From Lagopus muta (Eukaryota; Chordata; Aves; Galliformes; Phasianidae), in assembly GCF_023343835.1 (NCBI RefSeq), contig NC_064443.1:2666001-2730000 (forward strand): DNA of 64,000 nucleotides, read 5' to 3'. Position numbers and translations under genes: made by a program. Positions 20,976 through 34,249 of the stretch are shown here, piece after piece. The notes under the pieces were generated by a model. That model worked only from the letters and a program-made list of their open reading frames with translations, did no database searches and had not been told where the DNA came from. Numbering within the stretch: the stretch's first letter is position 1; each line of letters begins with the position of its first letter.

Positions 20976-23900
20976 ATGGCCTCGGGGACGCAGCGGGGCG
21001 CGGGGAGCTGGGGGCAACCGGCTGAGGGGCAGCGGAGCAGCCCTGGTGCCTGCTACAGGGAGCTGAGCCGCTTCCCTGCCGTCAGCTGTGCCGCGCTGGG
21101 GGCCACCGCGGGGGGACGGGGACAGGGACAGGGACAGGCCTTCCTGCTGCACACCGGTGAGTCAGGCCCCGCGGCCCCGCTGCGCTGTGCCCGGGCTGGT
21201 GCTGACATCCCCGTCCTGCAGAGTGCCGGCAGCCCGACCTGCCCCGCCGGCGGCTCCTGCGCTTCAGCCGCCACTACAGCGTTCAGCGCACGGAGCGCGG
21301 CCTCGCCATCAGCCAGGCTGCGCTCAGCACGGAGATCCACAACCGGTACGGCTCGTGGCCAGCCTGTGCGACGGGGCGGCGCGGGGCGTTCTGTTCTGTA
21401 CCCTCCACGGCTCCCTGCCGCTTGCAGGCTGCTCGGCCAGGATTCACCCTCGGGGCAGCGCCGCGCCGTGCTTGTCCGCAGCCCACCGCAGGGCCACGAG
21501 CTGCTGGAGGTAATGCGGTGCCGGGGGCGCGCCGGGGAGCCGGGTGCAATGGGCACGGTGCAACCGGTGAACCTGCTTCACCCAGGTGTGGGATGGCAGC
21601 GGGCGCAGCCACTGCGTGGATCTGACAGCGCTGGGGAAGCACGGGGCGGTCTACACAGAGGGTAAGGACCCCTCCCCAAATCCTCCTCTGCACGGCTGAG
21701 GGTGGCAAAGCCGCGGTGCCCAGCTGCCACTGCACCGTGGAGCGCTTTGGCAGCCTGTGCCTGCGGCAGGGCCATTTGCCTGCCTGGCCTGGTCCCATTT
21801 GGAGACGCAGCTGCTCTATGTGGCTGAGAGGAGCCAGCCAGGGCATGTGCCAGGGGCAGCCGGGCCAGCAGAGGATGAGGATGAGGAGGTGGGTGGTGAG
21901 TATGTGAGTATACACTGCACATAGTGAGCGTGCCGTGCACCCCGTGAGCATGCCATGTGTCCTGTGAGCATGCCCCACAAATGGTGAGCGTGCCTTGATT
22001 CCTGTGAGTGTGCCAGATGGGCAGTGAGTGTGCCATGTGCACACTGAGCGTGCCATGCTCCCTGTGAGCATGCTGCAGGGTGAGCAGTTCGTGTACCACG
22101 AGGGCTGGGGAGAGAAGCTGAGCACTTGCAGTGCCCCTGTGCTCTGCATACTGGATATCAGGACCAGCAGTGTCTCAGTGCTGGAAAGTGTCCCTGAGCA
22201 CGTGTCCCCTGGCCAGGTCAGTACTGGGAGGTAGGTGGGGCAGCTGTGGGATCAGGCTGAGGCCCAGACCTGAGCCTGGCTGTCCTACAGGCATTGTGGT
22301 CCCCAGGTGACACTGGTGTGGTGTTTGTGGGCTGGTGGCACGAGCCCTTCCGCCTGGGGCTGAGTGCTTGCTCCAACAGGAGGTGAGCCCCAGTGCCTTC
22401 CATGCCTACTCACTGCCTGCATGGCACAGGCATGGAGCTCTGACCCAAGCGTTCCTCCTCCCCAGGTCGGGTGTTTTCCACCTGGAGCTGGCCAGCGGGC
22501 ATTGCAGTGAGCACTGGGACACAGAGCACCGTGGGCTCCTTGCTGTCCCCAGGCACTGACCCACTGCCCGCAGAGCTGCTGTCTGCCCCTAACCGTGCCT
22601 CCTTCTCACCCCGGCTGAGCCCGGATGGTCAGCGCCTGCTCTACTTGGAAGGGGCCGTGGGAGGGCCCCACCGGCAGTGTCTGCAGCTGCGCCTGGTGAG
22701 CAGGATCCTGCACGCTGGGCCACCTGTCCCACACTGGGCAGGTCCCCAAAGTCTGTTTTGGTCTCCGAATCCCCGTGCCTCAGTTTCCCCTTTGGGCTCG
22801 GCTCCCCCCAGCTCACCTGGCAGACGCGGCAGACGGTGACGGTGCTCGACGTGGTGCAAGAGCCCACGGGCAGTGAGAGCTGTAAGGCTGGGTGCTGCTG
22901 GGGGATCGGACCATCACACCGAGTGCCACCACCCCAACTCCTCAACGCTCCCTCCCACTCACAGCCTTCACTGGAATCTACACCGATGCGCTGCCGCTGC
23001 AGTGCTGGGCAGCTGACAGCCGGCGGGCGCTGCTGTGCACCCCACAGCGGAGCCGCACGGTGAGCTGGGGCATGGGGACAGGGCACAGCCATGGCACAGC
23101 CCCCGTGTGACGCTGTCCCCACACAGGACTTGCTGCTGGTGGACACAGAAACTTCCACCATCACCAACCTCACTGCTGGTACGTGGCACCCGGCTGCTCG
23201 CGTCACTTTGGTGAGCAGGATGAGCAGTGGGAACTGTGAGCGTGCCACTGTCCCCAGGGTCACCAGAGGGGTGCTGGGAGCTGCTGACCATCCAGTGGGA
23301 CCTGCTGGTGGCCACCTGCTCAGCCCCACACTGCCCACCCAGCCTGGTGAGCAGAGCACCATGCAGTACTGGCACCATGCGAGGTGCTGGTGATACCCCA
23401 CTATGGAATAGGAGTACCTGATGCCACCTGCTGCCTGTCCCCAGGTGATGGCAGAGCTGCCACCATTGGGCCAGGAGCTGCCCCTGCATTGGGTTCCAGT
23501 GGAGGACACCCCACCAGTTCCTGGCATCACCTGGAAAACGCTGACAGTCCAGCAAAACTCTGCTCCACACAGTGAGTATGTGGGGGCCCAGCAGTGCTTG
23601 AGTGCACAGGGTTGTCTGTGGCACTGGGTGCTGAGTGGGGCCCCTCCAAGGTGCAGGTCCCCAGACCTTCGAGGCCCTGCTGCTGAGCCCAACAGGCGGC
23701 ACCACTCCGCACCCCCTCGTTGTGTGTCCCCACGGTGAGTGAGGGCCAGGGGGACATCCTGATGGTGCTGGTGGCACTCAGGTAACATCCCCGCTATGCC
23801 CAGGCGGCCCTCACGCCGTCTTCGATGCCCGCTGGCGCCCAAGCATGGCTGCGCTGTGTCAGCTGGGCTTCGCCGTGCTGCTGGGTGAGTGATGGGGACT

Positions 23901-25260
23901 TCAGTGCTGCATGTCCCCTGTGCCACACCGGGATGTGGCCTCCACCATCCCCATCTCTGCAGTGAATTACCGTGGCTCACTGGGCTTTGGGCAGGCAAGC
24001 ATTGAGTGCCTGCAGTCCCGTGTGGGTGAGCAGGATGTGGCTGACACACAGGTGAGGAGCAGCAAACAGGTGCTGATGGTGGGGGTGCTGATGGTGGGGG
24101 TGCTGATGGTGGGGTGCTGATGGTGGGGTGCTGATGGTGGGGTGCTGATGGTGGGGTGCTGACGGTGGGGGTGCTGACGGTGGGGGTGCTGATGGTGGGG
24201 GTGCTGATGGTGGGGGTGCTGATGGTGGGGTGCTGATGGTGGGGTGCTGACGGTGGGGGTGCTGATGGTGGGGGTGCTGATGGTGGGGTGCTGATGGTGG
24301 GGTGCTGACGGTGGGGGTGCTGATGGTGGGGTGCTGATGGTGGGGGTGCTGATGGTGGGGTGCTGATGGTGGGGGTGCTGACGGTGGGGGTGCTGGTGGT
24401 GGGGGTGCTGACGGTGGGGTGCTGATGGTGGGGTGCTGACGGTGGGGTGCTGACGGTGGGGTGCTGATGGTGGGGGTGCTGATGGTGGGGAGCCCATGCC
24501 CACAGCTGGCAGTGGAGCAGGCGCTGCGCTATGAGCCCCTCGACCCGCACCGCGTGGCACTGCTAGCCGGCTCCCACGGAGCCTTCATTGCCCTCCACCT
24601 CCTCACCCGTCAGCCTGAGCGCTACCGGGCGTGCGCCCTGCGCAACCCTGTCTCCAACCTTCCTGCATTGCTGGGCACATCTGACATCCCCGATTGGTGA
24701 GAGCCACCCATCCCACCCCGTGCCATCCCGCACCACGCTGTGCCGTGTCACCCACCACTGCCTCCCTCCTGCAGGCGCTACGCATCCCTGGGGCTGCCCT
24801 ACTCCTTCCAGCGGGTGCCCCGTGTGGAGGACCTGGTTGTCATGCTGCAGCGCTCACCCATCATCCAGGCAGCCCAGGTATGGTGCGGTGGGATGGGTGC
24901 AGGGGTGCAGGGGCAGGAACCAGGTGCTCACCACCATCTGTGTCACAGGTGCGGGCACCAGTGCTGCTATGTGTGGGTGCCCGGGACCGGCGTGTCAGCC
25001 CCACGCAGGCGCTGGAGCTGTACCGAGTGCTGCGGGCCTGCGGGGTGCCAACCCGGTGAGTGCAGCGTGGAGCTGGGGTTAAGTGGGCATGGAACCCTGC
25101 AGCGCTGGCTAAGCATCTCCTGCCCTGCAGGCTGTTGTGGTACCCTGAGGGTGGCCATGCACTGACCGGCGTGGAGACAGAAGCCGATGTTTTTGGGAAC
25201 TGCGCCCGCTGGCTCCTCCAGCACTTGGGGCAGCTCCCAGTGGAACAGCACAGCCCCTAA
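20976..25260 (+). CDS. APEH-like tandem paralogue, 21 exons
   Basis: A second, complete acylaminoacyl-peptide-hydrolase-like gene. Exons: 20976-21156, 21222-21345, 21428-21509, 21586-21661, 21770-21888, 22079-22216, 22291-22382, 22466-22506, 22574-22695, 22812-22881, 22965-23059, 23127-23178, 23258-23346, 23445-23571, 23657-23734, 23804-23884, 23963-24051, 24506-24696, 24775-24877, 24949-25055 and 25131-25260. They total 2187 nt, 728 aa. Twelve exon lengths equal those of copy 1 (76, 138, 92, 41, 122, 52, 89, 81, 89, 191, 103, 107), proving tandem duplication. The triad is kept: Ser575 (AGSHGAF), Asp663 (GARDRRV) and His695 (EGGHAL). The N-terminal part is divergent: exon 1 is Gly/Gln-rich, copy 1's tiny first exon has no counterpart, and the KRPKAESFF segment is replaced by an acidic EDEDEE stretch. 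The start codon is the least certain point. An active enzyme with altered specificity is the simplest inference. Confidence 0.88.
21897..22078. repeat. 20-bp tandem array carrying GTGAG in each unit
   Basis: Units of exactly 20 bp run through the intron after exon 5 of the APEH-like gene. GTGAG (once CTGAG) occurs at 21924, 21944, 21964, 21984, 22004, 22024, 22044 and 22064, with the common form GTGAGCGTGCCATG. The array runs to the acceptor of exon 6 (ctgcag at 22073-22078). Exon 6 itself begins GGTGAGCAG, which resembles a unit. Confidence 0.9.
24070..24490. repeat. G-rich 15/16-bp minisatellite, about 27 units
   Basis: Units GTGCTGATGGTGGGG or the same with a fifth G repeat for about 421 bp inside the intron between exons 17 and 18 of the APEH-like gene. 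Variants differ mainly at GAT/GAC and at the G-run length (4 or 5), and the variants are interspersed rather than sorted. Copy 1's equivalent intron is only about 97 bp and lacks the array, so it arose after duplication. Runs of G every 15-16 bp make G-quadruplex formation plausible. Confidence 0.95.
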
Positions 25261-25380
25261 AGCTCATGGTAGCCCCACAGCTGTGCTGGCCTCCAGGTGA
25301 CCACGGGTCCTGGAGATGGTCAGAACTGATTGAGCACAGCAAAGGTGCAGGATAGGGATGGGGATTTGGGTTCGGCTCTA

Positions 25381-25386
25381 AATAAA
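25381..25386 (+). terminator. APEH-like poly(A) signal
   Basis: AATAAA lies about 120 bp after the stop codon at 25260, followed by GTGTGATG. It lies about 75 bp from the oppositely oriented MST1 signal. Confidence 0.75.
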
Positions 25387-25460
25387 CGTGTGATGCCCTA
25401 TGCAGTGCTGTCCCCCGTATCTTGGCCACACAGATGCACACACAGGCTGGCTCCACTGCC

Positions 25461-25466
25461 TTTATT
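25461..25466 (-). terminator. MST1: MST1 poly(A) signal
   Basis: TTTATT on the + strand reads AATAAA on the minus strand, 43 bp beyond the MST1 stop codon. The 3' UTR is therefore very short. Confidence 0.75.
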
Positions 25467-25508
25467 GGGACTGGGGGCTGAGCGGGGAGGTGCCACCTGC
25501 AGCACAGC

Positions 25509-29357
<3,849 letters not shown>

Positions 29358-29400
29358 GGTGAAGGTGCTGGTGGTCAGGCTGCGGCCCAAGGCCGGCCCA

Positions 29401-29412
29401 GCAAATATTTGC
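29401..29412. promoter_or_regulatory. MST1: Palindromic FOXA-like site upstream of MST1
   Basis: GCAAATATTTGC is a perfect 12-bp inverted repeat 44 bp upstream of the MST1 start codon. It contains TATTTGC on both strands, matching the forkhead/HNF3 core TRTTTGY. MST1 is a liver-secreted protein in mammals, so a forkhead site would make sense. Function is inferred. Confidence 0.5.
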
Positions 29413-29487
29413 CTGCGGTCCGGGGGCCAGGAGGCTGCCGAGGTCGCGGACCACGAAGCCGCACGCGGGGCGGTGCCTGCTGGAAGC

Positions 29488-29640
29488 GGGCGTGGCCTAA
29501 CAGGAGAGGGCGTGGCCTAACCGGAGAGGGCGTGGCCCGAGGGACGAGGGCGTGGTCTGCCGGGAGAGGGCGGCGCCCGATGCGGTGGGCGGGGCCCGAA
29601 GGAGGCGGGCGGGGACCGCAGGGCGCGGGCGGGGCCGGGC
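29488..29640. repeat. 20-bp array of GC/KLF boxes
   Basis: Eight consecutive units have an exact 20-bp period. The first four carry GGGCGTGG (as in GAGGGCGTGGCCTAACCGGA) and the later ones drift to GGCGGGGCC or GGGCGGGG forms. GGGCGTGG and GGGCGGGG are classic KLF/SP binding cores. The array sits between MST1 and the presumed DAG1 start. Confidence 0.85.
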
Positions 29641-30628
29641 CGAGGGCGGTGGGTTCGGCCAGCGTGCGGGGCGGGGCTTGGGGCGGCGCCCAGAGGAAGC
29701 GGATGCGGCGGGGGGCGAGGCTACGGGAAAGGCGGGGCCGCGCGGGACGGCCGCGAAGCGCGGGAGGGGGCGGAGCCGCGCGCGGCCAGGTGGGGCGGGG
29801 CGGAGGGGGCGGGGCGATGCGCCGGCGGCGGGCTCCGATTGGCCGCGCCGCGCTCGTGCCGCCGGTTGCTAGGCGCCGCGGGGCCCCGCCCCCAGGTACG
29901 TGCCCGCGCGGGGTCGCGCTCGCGCCGCGCCGCCCGCTCGGTGCGTCGGGGCCGCTGGCGGCGAGAGCCGGCGGGGAGCGGCGTCCGGGCCCGGCCGAGC
30001 ACGGTGAGCCCGGCGCGGCGGGGGGAAGCGCGACCGGGCCTCGCCTCGCCTCCGCCCGGCGGCGGCGGCACCTGCCGGCCGCGCCGCCCTCGGCCTAACG
30101 GTGGGCCGGGCCCGGTGGCGCGGCGCGGCCTGGGCGGGACGGGCGGGCTGGCGGGCCCGAGGCCCGGCGGGGCGCGGGCGGCAGGGCGGCCACAGCGCCT
30201 CCTCCTTCTCTCCCTGTCCCCGCGGGCCGCGCCGGGAACGGGCTCGTCGCGGAACGGCCTCGTCGCACCGGGACGGGCTCCGCCTCCCCCCCACTGCCGC
30301 GGCCGAGCGGCGCCCGCAGGACAGTCGCCGAGTCCCGCCGGCGCTCTGGACCGCGCTCCGGGAGTGCCGGGCCGACCTTGGGGCCGCCTCGGTGTCCGGG
30401 CGGGGCGCGGCGGGGGCGGCGGGGCCGCGGGAGCAACAGGCGGCGGGCGGGCGGGCCGGCCCCGCTCCGCGGGCGCGCTCGGGCCGAGTTCGGCGCGTTC
30501 CGGCCGAGGCTCGCGGTGCGCGGCGTGAGGTGTGTGCGGGGCGTGCGGGGAACGCGGGGTTGCGGCTCCGCGATGGGGAAGTGGCAGCGTCAGGGGCCGT
30601 GGGGCCTAAGCGGGCGCGGAGCCGTCTG

Positions 30629-30681
30629 TGTGTGTGTGTGTGTGTGTCTGTCTGTCTGTGTGTGTGTGTGTCTGTCTATGT
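30629..30681. repeat. TG/TC microsatellite
   Basis: (TG)n tracts are interrupted by CTGTCTGT steps, at the downstream edge of the CpG island. Confidence 0.9.
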
Positions 30682-32742
30682 GAGCGGAGCCCGCCTTCAC
30701 CTTTCCTCTCTTTCCCATCTCCCGGGCAGGGCCGCCTCCCGCCGCTGCACCACGGATTGCTGCCGCCCCTCGCCGGGGAGCGCTACTCCAGTCCTTACCC
30801 CGCTTTGTGAGAGGTTTATTGGCCCGTATAAACTTCAGCTTCGCAGGTGCTCTTCTGCCTCCACATCCTTTGCTCCGGCAGTTCCTAATTCAGCCTCATT
30901 TTTTTCCCGCAGCCTCTGCCACCATTCCGGGCGTCCTAAGCTACTTACTCATTCTTCCCAATGCTTGTCACTGCACTCTGCTATCCTAAATATAGGGTAG
31001 TGTGCCAACGGGTGAGGCTCGGGAGCTGGGGTGCAGGGAACAGTGCCGTGTCGGCAGAGCTGTGCTGCACCCGCACTGTGCTGCCTGCTCACTGCAGGCT
31101 TTGTGCTTCTTGTGAGTCCCTGAACGAGGTGGGCTTTGGCTGTGGTGTGTGCTAATTTAGCAGTGCCCACCTCTTTACACACCGGTGTACGGGTGATTGC
31201 GCTCTGCGCCTTGCCACGCACCCGTGGGTCTGTAGGGATTTGTTAACCCCAAGTGCTTCTCTGCTTTCAGATGTGACTGATGCGAGGCTGAGCGCTGCAG
31301 GGCTGCTCCCTGCTCCTCTGGCTGTTGCAGGGTGTGAGGGTGGCACTGGGGTACGCCAAGAACCCCGCCGGCTTGAGCTGTGAAATGCACGGCCAGAACT
31401 GGCTCAGACCTGACTATAGCTTATCTGCCACGGGCGGCTGCTCTGGAGGAATTCCTGCACATCTTCTGGCAGCAGAACTTCGCTCCAGCAGTGGGGGGAC
31501 ATTGGAGGTTTGTGCCACAGAGAGAGGCGCTTCAGTGCTTTGCTTTTGAGCCCCGGGTCCCCTCAGCCTTGCTGGAGGAACTGAGAGGGCAGTGGAGTCA
31601 CACTGGTCATACTGCCAGGCTCCTCTTGCACAGGTGTGAGCTGCAGCGTGCTGCTTGTGCAGCAGAGGTGTGGCACAGCAGCAGGAGTGATGCCTCACTG
31701 CCTCTCCACGTCCTGTCAGCTGAGGAATAGCATGGAGGAATTAATTCCATTGAGTTGGATGAGGAAAATGTAAACTCTGTGTTCTCGTTGGGCAAACAGT
31801 GGTTGTGTAAATAAATGCCTCTGGTATTCCTTGTAGTGCTCATCGACTGCCCAATCCCTCATGGTTTCTTGCTGAGCTGGTGGGGAGGTTGCTGCTCCCC
31901 CAGCTCTGAGTACTTTGCCAGCAATTTGGGCAAAATACAAGTAAACATCACTGGGTTGATCCAGTGTGTCTGAGGTCTTGGTATGCTGAAAATGTTTGTT
32001 CTTAGGATGTTTGTGCAGTCTGGAGGGCTCTGTACTGTAAGCCCCATTTGCTGAGGGCTATGACTGTGTTTAATCTGTCTGAAGAACCTGTGCTTTTGGG
32101 GCTTGTTCTCTGAGATTGAGTAAGTTTGGGCGAAGCCTGGAGGTGCTGCAGGAGGGGAAGTTTGTTCATTAACTAAGGTGTGTTATATGCAGGTGTGCAT
32201 ATTTCCTACTCCGGCACATTTTCCAATCAGTATTTGTTCATTGCATTTATTCACTGACTTTTGATTGTGGTCTGGATTGAAGGTCAGTATGTCAGTGGGA
32301 AAGGTGCTCGGGACCATTTGGTGTTGCTGTGCTTTTCCTGAGTGTGTGCTGGCTGTGAGAGGCTGCCTGCGTCCTGGGACAGGCGGTGGATAGAAGCCGA
32401 AGCTCCTGGCTGGAGGGCAGCCTGTACCTGAGATGTCAGTAGGGCTCAGGTGAGATCCCACACCCCAGGAGCACATGCCATTTTCCTCAGCGCTGTGTCC
32501 TGCTCAAGGTCGCACAGCGTGGCACTGTGGGTTCCCAGAGGCTCCTGCTGGGAAGTGCCCTGGCATCCCCACTGTGCCAGGGTTCCTCCACATCCTGGGC
32601 CATGGTGTGGAGATGTCCAACTTTGGTTGTCCTGCTGGGCCCCCAGCTTTAGCACAAAGGGTTTCTGTTGGTGGCATGCTCGCTGTGAACGTGAGCAAGC
32701 TCTTTCCTGCACGTGGCGGCCAGTCTTTTTGCTGAGCTGATC

Positions 32743-32770
32743 CTTTTTTTTTTTTTTTTTTTACCTTTTT
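32743..32770. repeat. Poly-T tract
   Basis: About 20 consecutive T, then ACC and seven T, on the + strand. No flanking retroelement body was recognised, so it is recorded only as a homopolymer. Confidence 0.85.
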
Positions 32771-34206
32771 TTATTCCCCTGGATTAACTGTCTGCAAATT
32801 AGTAACCCAAATGGTCACACGAAGGAGCAGATAAGCACAGAGCCCCAGAGGAGGGGGGGTCCAGCCTGGAGGAGGAGGAGGCAGCAGGCGCTGCAGCGGT
32901 GAGTTAGTGCTGGGCACTCTCAAAAGGGCCCTTCTCTTCCCCACTCTCAGCTGTGCCCTCCTGCCTCCTCCCACGTGCCAGCCCGTGCACTGATGGACTG
33001 ACCCAGCTCACTTGGCATTCAGTTGTTCTTTTCATGGTGGTTTTTTTTCTGTGTGAGCATTTCTCTGTTGGTCTCAGAGGAGGGAGCTCAGATGGGGCTG
33101 GCAGGCAAGGAGCCCTCTGCCAGCACAGCTCTCCTCTGAGGTCCCTCCTGTGGGGTTACTGCCCTGCTTGCTGTGCCTGCAAGTGTGCTGTAGGACTGCA
33201 GGGCCAAGGGCTGATTCCTGATGGGATCCCCACATGTTCTCCCTGGCAGATCCTTGTATTGGAGGGGCAAGGCTTGGGGACAGCGGTGGATCCTGTCCCA
33301 GTGCTGGAGGGGGGAGTGCTTGGTTTCACATTGGGGTTTTCTTTGGGAAAACAGGCTCCCAGCCTCATCTGCTTTGTGAACAGATGTGTGAGTGAGGGAT
33401 TCTGCTGATGAGTTCTCTTTTTTTCCTCCTTTCACATGCTGTGGTCTCACCACAACGCTCAGCTGTGGCACTTGCCATCACGGTGACCCTGACTGAGGAT
33501 ATGGGCTGTATTTTCTCACGTGCTTTCTGAGAAGAGCTCAGCTCACAGAGGACGATGTGGTGGCTTCAGAAAGATTTCAGATCCTGGCTCAGAGCTCTAC
33601 CACAAATTGCTTTAAAAGCCTCTGTGCAGCATTGGGTTCTGCAGTGCTCCTTGGGAAGACCTGACTGGTGGCATTCCTGCCTGCCCTCAGTGCAGTGATT
33701 GCAGGAGGGCTTTCAGCTTATTGCAGCACGGCCACGGGTCGCTCTGGTGCTGAACACAGGTGATAAATTCACACTGCTGCTTGCAGGCACGTTTCATTTC
33801 TTTTTTTTTTTAACTAGGTTGTACATTTAGACTTGAGGCTGCTCTGTGAAGTGTGTTCCTCAAGGCTGGCTATTAGCATCCTGTAGGTTTGATGGCAGCT
33901 TCCAGCAGCAGGTACTGGGTGCTTGATATCAGACCCAAAGGCTTAGAGGTTGGATTGGGATGAGCTGGAGAACAGGAGGGTGAGGGGCAGTCAGGGCTGG
34001 CGGTTTCCCACTTGAGCAGTGCACGATGAGGGTTGATGTGACAGCTTTACATTGCTGTCTCAGTCTCCAACTGCAGCACAGGTCCCTTGTGAGGGTGGCA
34101 CTGCTTGCTTCTTGCCACCATTTTTCCCTTTTCCTTATGCAGGGTCAGCCCAGGGTGGACTCTTTCAGACCCTCTGGGAAAGGCACCTCCGAGCAGAGCT
34201 CCTGTA

Positions 34207-34249
34207 AGGCCCCCATGGGTAAGGCCCCCATGGGTAAGGCCCCCTTGTG
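34207..34249. repeat. 15-bp tandem repeat, about 3 units
   Basis: GCCCCCATGGGTAAG is repeated, the third copy partly diverged. It is small and intronic. Confidence 0.85.

Larger units (their letters stand above)
29400..30620. promoter_or_regulatory. CpG island, probable divergent MST1 / DAG1 promoter
   Basis: About 1.2 kb is extremely GC- and CpG-rich, with many GC boxes and no TATA box, beginning just upstream of MST1. MST1 leaves leftward. A + strand transcript leaving rightward would be DAG1, whose first coding exon is at 56557. Candidate donors of a non-coding first exon are ccccag|gtacgt (after 29894) and gcacg|gtgagc (after 30002). Neither can be confirmed from sequence alone. Long open frames here result from the lack of AT-rich stop codons. 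Confidence 0.65.

Noticed and set aside
22589-24550. A 653-codon minus-strand open frame rich in His-Gln-His-Pro and Ser-Thr-Pro repeats
   Set aside because: It runs through the APEH-like exons in antisense and the 15/16-bp minisatellite. The repetitive protein is simply the translation of the repeat.
29358-29390. Upstream in-frame MST1 start codon at 29390
   Set aside because: It would add eleven polar residues before an otherwise well-placed signal peptide. The start at 29357 is preferred, though not proven.
29409-30528. Overlapping long Arg/Gly/Ala-rich open frames on both strands
   Set aside because: The CpG island is so GC-rich that stop codons are rare. There is no family resemblance, and both strands are equally open.
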